Shown here in pieces: positions 27,991 through 36,896 of a stretch of DNA of 64,000 nucleotides. The position numbers and the translations under genes were made by a program. Source of the stretch: an uncultured Planctomycetota bacterium. Lineage in GTDB: Bacteria; Planctomycetota; Planctomycetia; Pirellulales; Thermoguttaceae. The stretch covers positions 1 through 64,000 of the forward strand of contig CADACS010000003.1 of assembly GCA_902786505.1 (NCBI GenBank), in the 5' to 3' direction. Each line of letters opens with the position of its first letter. Within the stretch, counting starts at the first letter, position 1. The notes beneath the pieces are model-generated. The model was not told the origin of the DNA. It was given only the letters and a program-made list of their open reading frames with translations, and made no database searches.

Positions 27991-28842
27991 ATGAAAAGAA
28001 CTATTTCTCTCGCCGCGTTCGCGCTAACGGTCGCCGCGGCGTTTCTTTGCGGCGCCGGCGCGTCCGCGTTCGACGAATTCAACGTTTGGCCCGGCCTCGC
28101 GCCCGGCGAAAAAGAGGACGCGACCAAGCCGACGTACGAATATTGGAAGCCGGAAAAGAAAACGAGCGATTCGCTCATGATCGTCTGTCCCGGCGGCGCG
28201 TACAACGGGCTGGCCTACGGGCACGAGGGAGGCGTTATCGCCCAATACTTCAATTCCAAAGGGATTACGGCGGTCGTCTTGAAGTACCGCGTGCCGCGCC
28301 GGGAAGGACTGCCTAAGCATATGGCGGCGTGGCAGGACGCGCAGCGATGCGTCCGCGTTTGCCGCTCGCGCGCGAAAGAATGGGGAATCGACCCGAACAA
28401 AATCGGTATTCTGGGCTTCTCCGCCGGCGGGCATCTCACCCTCATGATCGCGACGACCAGTCAAACGAACGCGTACGACCCGATCGACGAGATCGACAAA
28501 CTCCCATGCAACGTGAATTACGCCGTTCCCGTCTACCCCGCGTACGTTCTCAGAGACGGCGTCGACGGCTACAATACCGAAAACGGAAACGGTTCGCCGA
28601 TGGTCGACGACTTTGCGTTCGACGAAAAAACGCCTCCGATGTGCCTCATTCACGGCGACTCCGACAGAGTCTCCCCGATGGGCTCGGTCGCCGTCTACTC
28701 GAAGCTGCGCAAAATGAACATACCCGCCGAAATGCATATCTACGCTAAGATTGAACACGGATTTGGCGGCAATCCCAAAGACGACCATGTCGGAGACTGG
28801 CTCAACCGTGTTTACGCGTGGATGGGCGTCGTCGGATTCTAG
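27991..28842 (+). CDS. Secreted alpha/beta-hydrolase (esterase), copy 3
   Basis: Third paralogue, 283 residues, with a signal peptide ending near residue 26 (cleavage near GASA-FD). The catalytic Ser lies in GFSAGGHL, the Asp in HGDSDRVSP and the His in EHGFGG. It is closest in sequence to copy 1, sharing YEYWKPEKKT, CPGGAY and the DFAFDEKTPPMCLIHGD block. AAGGAG stands at a good distance from the ATG. Substrate is unknown; esterase action on plant cell-wall polysaccharide is inferred from the family and from the neighbouring glycosidases. Confidence 0.87.
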   Translation: MKRTISLAAFALTVAAAFLCGAGASAFDEFNVWPGLAPGEKEDATKPTYEYWKPEKKTSDSLMIVCPGGAYNGLAYGHEGGVIAQYFNSKGITAVVLKYRVPRREGLPKHMAAWQDAQRCVRVCRSRAKEWGIDPNKIGILGFSAGGHLTLMIATTSQTNAYDPIDEIDKLPCNVNYAVPVYPAYVLRDGVDGYNTENGNGSPMVDDFAFDEKTPPMCLIHGDSDRVSPMGSVAVYSKLRKMNIPAEMHIYAKIEHGFGGNPKDDHVGDWLNRVYAWMGVVGF

Positions 28843-28936
28843 TTTGAACGCCGCGTTTTACCGCAGTCTCGTCTGCGTACGGTCCGCGCGCCGCGTCCGG
28901 CTCCGGGCGCGGCTCCTCCTTACCGGAGCGTTTAAA

Positions 28937-29761
28937 ATGAAAAGCCCTTCCCTCCACGTCTTCTTCGCGCTGACGCTCGCGGCGGCGTTCTTGTGCGGCG
29001 CCGACGCGTCCGCGTTCGACGAATACAACGTCTGGCCCGGCCCCGCGCCCGGCGATAAAGAAGACTCCGCCAAGCCGACGTACGAATACTGGCGCCCGGA
29101 AAAGAAAACGAGCGATTCGCTTATTATCGTCTGTCCCGGCGGCGCTTACGTCAGTCTCGCCTATGGACATGAAGGAGAAAAGATCGCGCGGTATTTCAAT
29201 TCCAAAGGGATTACGGCGGTCGTGCTGAAATACCGCGTTCCGCTCCGATTGGGACAGCCTAAACACATGATCGCATGGCAGGACGCGCAGCGGTGCGTAA
29301 GGGTCTGCCGTTCCCGCGCCGAAGAATGGGGCGTCGATCCGAACAAAATCGGGATCATGGGCTTCTCTGCCGGCGGGCACCTCGCCCTTTTAATCGCGGC
29401 GTCAAGCCAAACAAACGCGTACGAGCCCGTCGACGATATCGACAAGCTCCCATGCAACGTCAATTTCGCCGTTCCCGTCTACCCCGCGTGGGTCCTTAAA
29501 ACGTGGGACTCTTCCTCGTTCGCCAAAGAGTTCGCGTTCGACGAAGCGACTCCGCCCATGTGCCTCGTTCACGGCGACGCCGATTTCTGCACGCCTATCG
29601 CCTCGGCCGCCGTCTATAAGAAATTGCGCGAGATGAACATACCCGCCGAACTCCATATCTACGCGAAAGTTAAACACGGATTCGGAGGAAGCCCGACCGA
29701 CGGGCATATCGGCGATTGGCTCAACCGCGTTTACGCGTGGATGAACGTCATGGGGTTCTGA
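28937..29761 (+). CDS. Secreted alpha/beta-hydrolase (esterase), copy 4
   Basis: Fourth paralogue, 274 residues from the ATG at 28937 (GGAG site); the open frame begins earlier but overlaps copy 3. The signal peptide ends near residue 26. The catalytic Ser (GFSAGGHL), Asp (HGDADFCTP) and His (KHGFGG) are all present. It is shorter than copies 1 and 3 by about ten residues in the loop after PAWVL, where they carry a DGADG or DGVDG stretch. This loop lies near the active site in relatives, so specificity may differ. A terminator follows. Confidence 0.87.
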   Translation: MKSPSLHVFFALTLAAAFLCGADASAFDEYNVWPGPAPGDKEDSAKPTYEYWRPEKKTSDSLIIVCPGGAYVSLAYGHEGEKIARYFNSKGITAVVLKYRVPLRLGQPKHMIAWQDAQRCVRVCRSRAEEWGVDPNKIGIMGFSAGGHLALLIAASSQTNAYEPVDDIDKLPCNVNFAVPVYPAWVLKTWDSSSFAKEFAFDEATPPMCLVHGDADFCTPIASAAVYKKLREMNIPAELHIYAKVKHGFGGSPTDGHIGDWLNRVYAWMNVMGF

Positions 29762-29792
29762 TTCCGCTCGAAATACCGCGTTTGCAAGATAC

Positions 29793-29831
29793 GAGAGAGA
29801 CGCTTTTTCCCAAAGGCGCCTCTCTCTTTTT
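29793..29831 (+). terminator. Terminator of the esterase array
   Basis: GAGAGAGACGC pairs with GCGCCTCTCTC (one mismatch) around a 13-base loop, followed by TTTTT. It closes the array about 30 bases past the last stop codon. Confidence 0.8.
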
Positions 29832-29864
29832 ACGACGGTAAGGCGGCGCCGGAACAGGGCCCCT

Positions 29865-29883
29865 GCGGCGCTTGATTTTAGTT
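29865..29883 (+). repeat. 19-bp direct repeat, left copy
   Basis: GCGGCGCTTGATTTTAGTT. An identical copy lies at 36878-36896, in the same orientation. The left copy also contains the -35 element of the glycosyltransferase promoter. Confidence 0.7.
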
Positions 29884-29900
29884 GTGCCGTCGGGTATGAT
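29872..29900 (+). promoter_or_regulatory. Promoter of the glycosyltransferase gene
   Basis: TTGATT, 17-base spacer, TATGAT, ending about 40 bases before the ATG at 29941. Its presence argues against a start codon at 29872. Confidence 0.6.
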
Positions 29901-29940
29901 ATGCGGCGGCCGCGGCGGCGTCGCGGCCGCTTTTTACCGT

Positions 29941-31185
29941 ATGAGTTCAAAAATGAAAAGCGCGACAAGAGTTTTATTCGGATCCTATTACAACTACCTT
30001 GATCAGACGAGCGGGGCGGCGATATCGACGCGCGCTCTTCTCAGAGCGTTATCGCGGCGCGGCTATGAGGCCCGCGTCTTTTGCGGTCCTTTTTTCGACG
30101 ATCTGCAAATGAACGAACGCGCGTTCTTTCAGACCGTCGGCCGGCTTGAAACGCAAGTCGCCGTTAAGGAGTATAACGCGCGCTTCGACGGCCGGACGGT
30201 TCCGTGCCGACTTGTCTCTTTTAACGATTCAGGCGTCGACGTCTCCATTCTTACGACGCCCGGTTCTTTTTCTCTTGCCGAGCGCGCGCGTTGGTTCGGT
30301 TCGCCGGTCGGTTCTCTTTTCTACCGCCTTCTCGACGCCGAGATCGAAACGTTTAAGCCGGATTTCTTTACGACGTACGGAGGCGACGCCCGACTGGGGA
30401 AGGCGGCCAATAAAGCAAAAGAGCGCGGAGGCTCGGCGGTCTTTCTTTTGCACAACCTCTCGTATAACCGAAAAGACGTTTTTAACCCCTTCGACGCGGT
30501 CGTCGTTCCGTCGCGATACGCTCAAAAGTTTTATTTCGATTCGCTCGGTTTGGAAACGCGCGTCGTTCCTCCAATTATTGACGAATCAAGAGTTGTCGTT
30601 CAAGAGAATACTCGAAAGTTTTTGACCTTTATCAATCCCACCGTGGAAAAAGGACGGCTCTTCTTTGTACGTCTGGCGCGGGAACTCAATAAGGTTCGGC
30701 CCGACGTCCCTTTGCTCGCGGTCGAAACGCGCGCCAAAGCGGACGCGTTTCGAAGTTCGAGCCTCGCGAGGGAACTGACGAATCTTCATTCAATGGAAAC
30801 GACGGACGACCCGCGGCATTTCTACCGCCAAACGAGAATCCTTCTCGTTCCTTCCCTCTGCAAGGAATCGTTTGGCAGAGTCGTCGTAGAAGCGGGTTTA
30901 AATGAAATTCCCGTTCTCTGTTCAAATCGCGGCGCGCTTCCGGAAGTAGCCGGCGACCCTCGACTCGTTCTGCCGATTCCCGAACGGCTTACCCCTTTTT
31001 CCAACCTAACGCCGACGCCGGAAGAAACGGCCCCTTGGCTCGCCTCTGTTTTAGAATTATGGGACGACGGCGAATATTACCAAGAAATCGGACGTTCTCT
31101 CAAGCGGGGAGTCTCCCGTTTCTCTCAAAAAGCGTCGGAAGACGCCTCGTTTGAATTTTTTGAGGAGTTTGTCAAAAAATGTTAA
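29941..31185 (+). CDS. Glycosyltransferase family 4-like protein
   Basis: The 414-residue protein is a GT-B-fold glycosyltransferase. The N-terminal half begins with a Rossmann-like VLFGSYYNYLDQTSGAA; the C-terminal half has KESFGRVVVEAGLNEIPVL followed by RGALPEVAG, the ExxG...E nucleotide-sugar-binding motif of the GT4 family. It would move a sugar from a nucleotide donor onto a polysaccharide or lipid carrier, in the cytoplasm. Start choice: ATG at 29941, just downstream of the promoter, with another ATG four codons later; neither has a strong ribosome site. No other polysaccharide genes adjoin it, so the product is unknown. It is the first gene inside the segment bounded by the 19-bp direct repeats. 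Confidence 0.82.
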   Translation: MSSKMKSATRVLFGSYYNYLDQTSGAAISTRALLRALSRRGYEARVFCGPFFDDLQMNERAFFQTVGRLETQVAVKEYNARFDGRTVPCRLVSFNDSGVDVSILTTPGSFSLAERARWFGSPVGSLFYRLLDAEIETFKPDFFTTYGGDARLGKAANKAKERGGSAVFLLHNLSYNRKDVFNPFDAVVVPSRYAQKFYFDSLGLETRVVPPIIDESRVVVQENTRKFLTFINPTVEKGRLFFVRLARELNKVRPDVPLLAVETRAKADAFRSSSLARELTNLHSMETTDDPRHFYRQTRILLVPSLCKESFGRVVVEAGLNEIPVLCSNRGALPEVAGDPRLVLPIPERLTPFSNLTPTPEETAPWLASVLELWDDGEYYQEIGRSLKRGVSRFSQKASEDASFEFFEEFVKKC

Positions 31186-31211
31186 AAAGAAAAAATTTTT
31201 CTTGATTTGAC

Positions 31212-31240
31212 TTGACTGTCGTGTTTTTTGGGGGTAAAAT
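31212..31240 (+). promoter_or_regulatory. Promoter of the giant lipase-like gene
   Basis: TTGACT, 17-base spacer, TAAAAT, in an AT-rich spacer; about 135 bases before the start codon. Confidence 0.6.
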
Positions 31241-31377
31241 GAAAGTATGGTTGAGAAGTGGAGACGATTGTTTGAATCTGCTGCTCGAGGATTTTTTTTG
31301 AAAGACCGTCTGAATTCGTCCATTGGTCGGACGGTAAGCGGTTTTTTACGCATATGGGTGTGTTGGGAGCGTTTACT

Positions 31378-34300
31378 GTGAAACTTTTTGATCTTTTTTC
31401 GGCTCTTCTTTCTGATCGCAATAGTAAAAATGACAACAAGGCCCCTTCTAAGCGCCGACTGACGCTTGAGTCGTTGGAGAACCGCGAGCTTCTGTCCGCC
31501 GCGCCGCTTGAAATTTACGGACCTCCTACATATGAAACCTGGGCGTCCGCGCGTTCGGAAACGGCGTCGAGTCCCGTCGTCGTCTCCATTCGCGACGTCA
31601 AATATGAAACGTCGCCTCTCGATCTATCGAATCTTTCTGAAAACGCCGATTCGCCGTTGGTCATGGAGCCTGTCTCGGAAAAAGTCTATGAAGACGCCGC
31701 GTCCTTGCTGAAAGGCTGCGTGCAGGAAACCGGCGAAGCGGCGCAGTTCGACGGCGCGCGCGAACCGCAGATTAAGGAAATTACCTTTGATTCTCAGAAC
31801 GTTTCAGATCATACTGCCGATTCTTACTTCTCCGACGGTTTAACCCCCCTCTTGACGATGAACGGGTCTGGCGGCTCGGGCGGTTCCGGCTCCGGCGGCG
31901 GCGACGGCGGTTCCGGAGGCGGGACGGGAACGTCCGGCGGCTATGTCAATTTAGGACTTAACGTTACGGAACCGGATACGAACAGTCTGTACAGTTACGG
32001 CGACGGTTACGCGCTTCGCGAGAACCGCGGCGCGGACGACGTCTCGTTTGAGCCGAACGTGACTTTCGATTACATAGAGTTTACCGTAGAATCTCTTCCG
32101 CTGGGTTACGAGGCTTCTCTTCATTTCAGCGGCTCCGCGAGTTATGGTAACGACTACGTTATTTATTCTCACGGCCCTTACGACGTCTCTTACCACAGCG
32201 TGACTCTGACGAACGGGGCTTTGACGTTATACGGTTCCAGCGGCGGGGCGTCGACGCATTACTATATAACGCCTTGCAATAATTTTGGAGTCCAAGCGGT
32301 CGATAAGGAGTTGACCGTTTCCCTTGAAAACGTTCACAAGTCCTCCAGCGGCGGTACTTCCTACGAATTCAATATGGGAACGACGTCCTTTTCCGTAACG
32401 CTGGTCGACGACGATAAATGGAACGTCGGCGTGGACGCGAGCGACCCCGTCGCTTCCGAGCGTTTGCCGGGCGTCGCGCCCGATTACGGCTATTACACCT
32501 TTACGCGGACAGCCGGAGTCGAAGGCGTTCCCTGCGACGCCAGCTATGGCTTAACGGTGTATTTTGACGTTCTCGTAGCTCCGTCCGATCCTTATTACTG
32601 CGCCGCCAGAAGCGTCGACTACCTGCTTAACGCCAATCAGTTGAACGAAAACGACTCCAACGTCTATCTCTCGAATTTTCAGTATCGCGGATGGTACGAC
32701 ACGGAAATGACCGACGAGGGAACGACGGAATACCGATTCCACTATCAGGGAACGATCCCCGCTTATGAGAATTCCGCGCTTCTCCGCCTTGTTCCGATTT
32801 TTGACTGGGAAGACGAGGGCGACGTTTATGAACTTGTCGGCGATCCGGGCGAACAGACGGGCGAAAAGGTCAAAATAACGGTAACGTCGACAAGTCTGCC
32901 TGTCGGCTCCAGCGGCTGGGATCCCATTGCTTCCTCGACGCCCGCGGACGTTGAAATTAAAGACGGCTTTATCTTTGCTTCCTATTTCGACGGCAACGGC
33001 GACGGAGAGCTTGATCCGAGTATTTCCGACAGCGACAGACGATACGTTCCTTATAACGACGACGACGATAACGAGAACAACATACCGGATTACCTTGACG
33101 GTTCGGGAGGTTCCAGCGAAGACGATCTGCGTAAACTTCGCGTTGTTACGTGGGTTGGAGACAGTGTAACCTGCGAAGACGGCTCTACCTACAGTTTCGA
33201 CATATATGTCAACTTTCCCAATAACTCCAATGTTTCAACTTGGCTGGAGGACGATAAATTGCTGGCGTATACGTCGAGTTTGACAATACCGTTTTACTCG
33301 CTTGCGTCCGGCGGTTCCCAAAACGACATAATGTACACGGAAGGTTGTTCCGGAGGAAGCGTTTATCCTCAGTTCCAACTTCGAACCACGCTGACGACTT
33401 CCGGCATTCCTTCTGAGGTTCCCAGTCTGACTCTAACCAGATCGCCGGAGTTTTACGTTACAGCCTATAGTATTGACTTAGATATCGACTCGGATAACGA
33501 CGCCGGAGCGTTTGGCGCTCCCGCCAGCGTAGGAGATCTCTCTGATTGGGAAGACAAAATGGAGGACTCTCGATACGGGTTAGGAAAGGTTATCGTTCCC
33601 AACGACGGAGATCGGGACCGTGATGGAATATTTGACTGTTGGGACGGGTACGATTCAACGAGACAGTCCCAGAGCGCAGACCGTGCGAGTGAAGATTTTG
33701 TTCCTCTCCAGATTACAATTCCCAATGACATATCCCTTTCTAACTTGTACGTATCTTTTAACTACAATTTTTTCACTTCACTTAATCCAAGCGACGGAGG
33801 AACAAGCTTACCAACAGGACAACCCGGTTCAATAAGAATTTGGAAGAAGAATGGAGGACAGGCGCGAATCGCTTCTGACGATTTCATTACGTCGGGTTAC
33901 ACATATTCAGCTTCGGAGCTTGGGTTTAACAATTCCCGTACGATAACTTTGTATGTCGAAGGAATACAGGAAAACAATAACGTAACACATGCTGCGCAAG
34001 TATTGAATAGTCCTAAACAAGATTCTTGGATAACGGTAAATTTGCTAGTCGAAAATGTAACCGGCGTCAAAGAAACGGTTGCGACAGACAAAGTGCGATA
34101 TGTAGTTGCGGCTCGCGATACTTTTTATTATTGTATGGCGCAGGCAGATAATCAAGACCTGCGCTGTGCCGTTGCGAGTAAGCTTATATATGAGGAAAAA
34201 CCAAGTAAGAACACCCCGTTTGTTAATATAGACAAACAACTTGAGAAGTTTGGTATGTCTTTATTCGTAGACGAGATTCCGACTCAAGATCGAATTGATT

Positions 34301-34932
34301 TTGTTCTTGCTGACAATGGTATCATTGAAACAAGGCAACTTCATGAGTTAAGTCTTTCATTTGCTGCGGATGTTTTCTATGACTTTGTATCAAAGAAACC
34401 GATCATAGTTTTTGCTGGAACTGATGTTACTTGTATCGAAGATATTAATACAGACATATTAAACGCGCTCTCAGAAATGACGCCATACTATTCTGCAGCA
34501 TTCTCTCTTGGGCATGATATGCATGAGAATAATGGTATCGATGTTGGCAAATTTGTAATAACGGGGCATTCATTAGGAGGTGGCTTAGCAACTGCATGCG
34601 CTCTCTCTGCATATTCAGATTCCGAGCCTCTCCGCGCTTTTACATTTAATGCAGCCTCGATTTCAGACTCTGTCTGTGCAGGTTATGCCTCGGAAAATGG
34701 AAATCAATATGTGGCTACTAATAGAACTAATGTCAGTAGTTTTGTTGACGCATATATAGTAAGGGGGGAAATTGTCGACCAATTTCAAAGTGATCCACTT
34801 TATCATCAGCGAGCTTTGGGAAATATCATTGAAATTGGATCGCCTAGATTATTTTTTGAGGATCAATTAAGAGCACATTTAATAGACACAGTCATCTCGG
34901 AATTGGAGCGCTGTCATTCGATTGACGATTAA
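31378..34932 (+). CDS. Giant secreted protein with lipase-like C-terminal domain
   Basis: A protein of about 1184 residues. The N-terminus carries a variant of the planctomycete LEPR-XLL motif (LTLESLENRELLSA, about residues 29-42), as in large surface proteins of the phylum. After a Gly/Ser-rich linker near 165-185, long beta-rich sequence follows (Calx-beta-like strands near 190-360) with DxDxDG-type calcium-binding loops such as DRDRDGIFDCWDG near 755. The last 250 residues form a class-3 lipase-like alpha/beta-hydrolase: GHSLGGG near 1062 provides the Ser elbow and IVFAGTD the preceding strand. I prefer the GTG at 31378, which has GGGAG, over the ATG at 31354, which has none. The base composition falls sharply toward AT from about 33.7 kb, so the lipase end appears foreign. 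Confidence 0.78.
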   Translation: MKLFDLFSALLSDRNSKNDNKAPSKRRLTLESLENRELLSAAPLEIYGPPTYETWASARSETASSPVVVSIRDVKYETSPLDLSNLSENADSPLVMEPVSEKVYEDAASLLKGCVQETGEAAQFDGAREPQIKEITFDSQNVSDHTADSYFSDGLTPLLTMNGSGGSGGSGSGGGDGGSGGGTGTSGGYVNLGLNVTEPDTNSLYSYGDGYALRENRGADDVSFEPNVTFDYIEFTVESLPLGYEASLHFSGSASYGNDYVIYSHGPYDVSYHSVTLTNGALTLYGSSGGASTHYYITPCNNFGVQAVDKELTVSLENVHKSSSGGTSYEFNMGTTSFSVTLVDDDKWNVGVDASDPVASERLPGVAPDYGYYTFTRTAGVEGVPCDASYGLTVYFDVLVAPSDPYYCAARSVDYLLNANQLNENDSNVYLSNFQYRGWYDTEMTDEGTTEYRFHYQGTIPAYENSALLRLVPIFDWEDEGDVYELVGDPGEQTGEKVKITVTSTSLPVGSSGWDPIASSTPADVEIKDGFIFASYFDGNGDGELDPSISDSDRRYVPYNDDDDNENNIPDYLDGSGGSSEDDLRKLRVVTWVGDSVTCEDGSTYSFDIYVNFPNNSNVSTWLEDDKLLAYTSSLTIPFYSLASGGSQNDIMYTEGCSGGSVYPQFQLRTTLTTSGIPSEVPSLTLTRSPEFYVTAYSIDLDIDSDNDAGAFGAPASVGDLSDWEDKMEDSRYGLGKVIVPNDGDRDRDGIFDCWDGYDSTRQSQSADRASEDFVPLQITIPNDISLSNLYVSFNYNFFTSLNPSDGGTSLPTGQPGSIRIWKKNGGQARIASDDFITSGYTYSASELGFNNSRTITLYVEGIQENNNVTHAAQVLNSPKQDSWITVNLLVENVTGVKETVATDKVRYVVAARDTFYYCMAQADNQDLRCAVASKLIYEEKPSKNTPFVNIDKQLEKFGMSLFVDEIPTQDRIDFVLADNGIIETRQLHELSLSFAADVFYDFVSKKPIIVFAGTDVTCIEDINTDILNALSEMTPYYSAAFSLGHDMHENNGIDVGKFVITGHSLGGGLATACALSAYSDSEPLRAFTFNAASISDSVCAGYASENGNQYVATNRTNVSSFVDAYIVRGEIVDQFQSDPLYHQRALGNIIEIGSPRLFFEDQLRAHLIDTVISELERCHSIDD

Positions 34933-34952
34933 CTCGTCCAAAAACGCCATAT

Positions 34953-34979
34953 TGCCGATTTTCGGCAGTTTGTTTTTTG
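34953..34979 (+). terminator. Terminator of the lipase-like gene
   Basis: TGCCGA/TCGGCA stem with a 3-base loop, followed by a T-rich run of 12 bases broken by two G, 20 bases past the stop codon. Confidence 0.75.
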
Positions 34980-35014
34980 TTTTGTGACTAATAAGATATT
35001 CACGGAACGGTCAA

Positions 35015-35872
35015 ATGCGAAAATCACTTTTAACAAAAATATTAGACGTCGGCTTGATTTGCTACCTTTTAGCGGGGATAGCCGCGTTTGCGACGCGACC
35101 TAATCTGGATCGCCTTTACAGGAATCTTTACACAACGTCAACGGTAAAAGAGTATCGCGGCGAAGCGTCGAATTACAGAAACAGGGACGCCAAGCAGTTT
35201 GAAAAGCTTCTCATGGGTTTTTCACAGCGCAAACGCTGTTTGACAAAACTTTTAAAGATTTGCTCCGCGGCGGAAGAATATTACGCAGCGGTCAAGGAGC
35301 CGCTTCCTCCGTATATCGCCGATCCGTCCGGAACGCCGCTCCACTCCTGGCGGGTTTTGCTTCTGCCGTATCTTGGCGAGCAGAAGCTTTATGAGCAGAT
35401 TAAACTTGACGAACCCTGGGACAGCGAATGGAACCGTCAGTTTCACAAGCGTATGCCCGACTGCTACTGCTGCCCTGCGCTGTCGCCCTCTCAACGGGAG
35501 GCCGGTAACGCCTGCTATCAGATGTTGGTTCGCAAAGAAGAAGACGGCGATAAACCGGCGCTTTCTAACTCTAAAACGCGCCCGAAATTTATCGAACAGG
35601 TTCCGAGCGTGAACTGGATGGATCCCTCGAATGAAATCCCGCTAGCCAAAATTACAGACGAATATTTGCTCCATGAAAAGCACAGTCTTCATATCGACGG
35701 GGGGTTTTGTTTTTTAGGAAATACAATACCTGACTTGAAGTCGCGACAGGCATGTTGGGCAAATCCAAGCGAATCGGAAGAGGACCTAAGATTTGTGAAA
35801 CAACAACTCATAAAAGACTGGGAATTCGAGATATTTCATAAAAAGACCAGTCCTGACGGCAAGTCTAAGTAA
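35015..35872 (+). CDS. DUF1559-like membrane-anchored protein, copy 1
   Basis: The 285-residue protein has a transmembrane helix at about residues 9-28 and then a soluble domain with the hallmark of the planctomycete DUF1559 family: SWRVLLLPYLGEQKLYEQIKLDEPW near residue 110. DUF1559 proteins usually follow a pilin-like N-terminal methylation motif and end with an H-x9-DG motif; here the N-terminus is an ordinary anchor and the ending is degenerate (a HIDGGFCFLG stretch remains). The function of the family is unknown. A close paralogue follows 15 bases downstream, so the two form an operon. Confidence 0.75.
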   Translation: MRKSLLTKILDVGLICYLLAGIAAFATRPNLDRLYRNLYTTSTVKEYRGEASNYRNRDAKQFEKLLMGFSQRKRCLTKLLKICSAAEEYYAAVKEPLPPYIADPSGTPLHSWRVLLLPYLGEQKLYEQIKLDEPWDSEWNRQFHKRMPDCYCCPALSPSQREAGNACYQMLVRKEEDGDKPALSNSKTRPKFIEQVPSVNWMDPSNEIPLAKITDEYLLHEKHSLHIDGGFCFLGNTIPDLKSRQACWANPSESEEDLRFVKQQLIKDWEFEIFHKKTSPDGKSK

Positions 35873-35887
35873 AAAAAGGGGGCCAAT

Positions 35888-36847
35888 ATGAAAAAATACA
35901 TGCTTCTAAGAATAGCTCTGTTCGTTCTGGCTTCCGTACTCCTTGGATTTGGCGTCTTTGACCGCATGAAGATATCCAAGGTCTTATATACGGAATCCTC
36001 GTATTTGCATGATCAGAGATTTGTTTGGGAAATGGACGTGATTTGGCGTTCCCGAGGAACGACGTCTCGACTTGGATTGTTCCCAGGCGCGATCGAAGCG
36101 CAGTACTCATTACCCCCGTTTCTCCGCAGTAGCAAGTATGCCCTTTCTGTGGCGAAAGCAGATGTAGAGCTGGCGCGGCTTGGCGCAAATTTACATGGAC
36201 GGCTCTGCTCTCTCGATCGAATGCGCCGCATCCGCAAAGCGATGCAGGAATATGAAAAAGATCACGGCGAACCTGTTCCCCTCTACTCGCGGGACGAACA
36301 AGGGAATCCTCTGCTTTCCTGGCGCGTTTTGCTTTTGCCGTATCTGGCGGAAATGAATACGGACGCTTCGCGCGTTCCTTACGACCAGATTAGACTTGAC
36401 GAACCTTGGTACAGCGAATGGAACAGCCAGTTTCGGAACCGCGTTCCCGAGGTATATCGAGGCGGTCGCCCGAGCGGCGCTGCGACAGGTTTCTCGCTCC
36501 TTATACCTGAAGATTCGGATCATTCCTCTTGGTTAATAGAACGAAACGATTTCGTTGAATGGATGAATCCAATGGGGGACGTCTCCGTCGACGAAATACT
36601 CGATTCCAGTTTTCTCGCCAAGGCGCGTATAACCCCCGGGCGTCCCCTCTTTAAACAGGAGAGATATATCCAAAGCGTCGCGGAAGCGATAATATACGAG
36701 GATAACTTTGAATCACTCCGAGATATAGAAAATTTTCCAGAAGACAAAACGTTTTGGCTCACGACTCCGACGCGCGAGTACTGCGTTTCGCCGGATTGCG
36801 ACGGACAGAAGATTATAGAGGCGCTCTTCCAGAACCCTGTTGAATAA
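35888..36847 (+). CDS. DUF1559-like membrane-anchored protein, copy 2
   Basis: A 319-residue paralogue of the preceding protein, with an N-terminal membrane helix at about residues 5-22 and the same core, SWRVLLLPYLAE then YDQIRLDEPWYSEWN. It is longer because of extra sequence before the core (about residues 40-100), and its H-x9-DG ending is not visible. Stronger divergence in the C-terminal third suggests different partners or substrates. A purine-rich GGGGG site precedes the ATG. The pair is located at the right end of the segment flanked by the direct repeats. Confidence 0.72.
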   Translation: MKKYMLLRIALFVLASVLLGFGVFDRMKISKVLYTESSYLHDQRFVWEMDVIWRSRGTTSRLGLFPGAIEAQYSLPPFLRSSKYALSVAKADVELARLGANLHGRLCSLDRMRRIRKAMQEYEKDHGEPVPLYSRDEQGNPLLSWRVLLLPYLAEMNTDASRVPYDQIRLDEPWYSEWNSQFRNRVPEVYRGGRPSGAATGFSLLIPEDSDHSSWLIERNDFVEWMNPMGDVSVDEILDSSFLAKARITPGRPLFKQERYIQSVAEAIIYEDNFESLRDIENFPEDKTFWLTTPTREYCVSPDCDGQKIIEALFQNPVE

Positions 36848-36877
36848 AGACGCCGTCCCAAAAGGGCGGCGCGCCTC

Positions 36878-36896
36878 GCGGCGCTTGATTTTAGTT
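36878..36896 (+). repeat. 19-bp direct repeat, right copy
   Basis: GCGGCGCTTGATTTTAGTT, identical to 29865-29883 and in the same orientation, 7.0 kb away. No -10 box follows this copy at the right spacing. Confidence 0.7.

Larger units (their letters stand above)
26128..29761 (+). repeat. Tandem array of four paralogous esterase genes
   Basis: Four genes in a row encode proteins alignable over their full length with blocks of identity (YEYWKPEKKT, the GFSAGGHL nucleophile elbow, QRCVRV or QRCVRVC, GDWLNRVY). They arose by local tandem duplication and have since diverged; spacers of 86-109 bases separate them. Confidence 0.9.

Noticed and set aside
26128..29761. Reading the four esterase genes as a duplicated assembly error
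   Set aside because: The copies differ at many positions, including the leader, loop lengths and spacers, so they are genuine paralogues.
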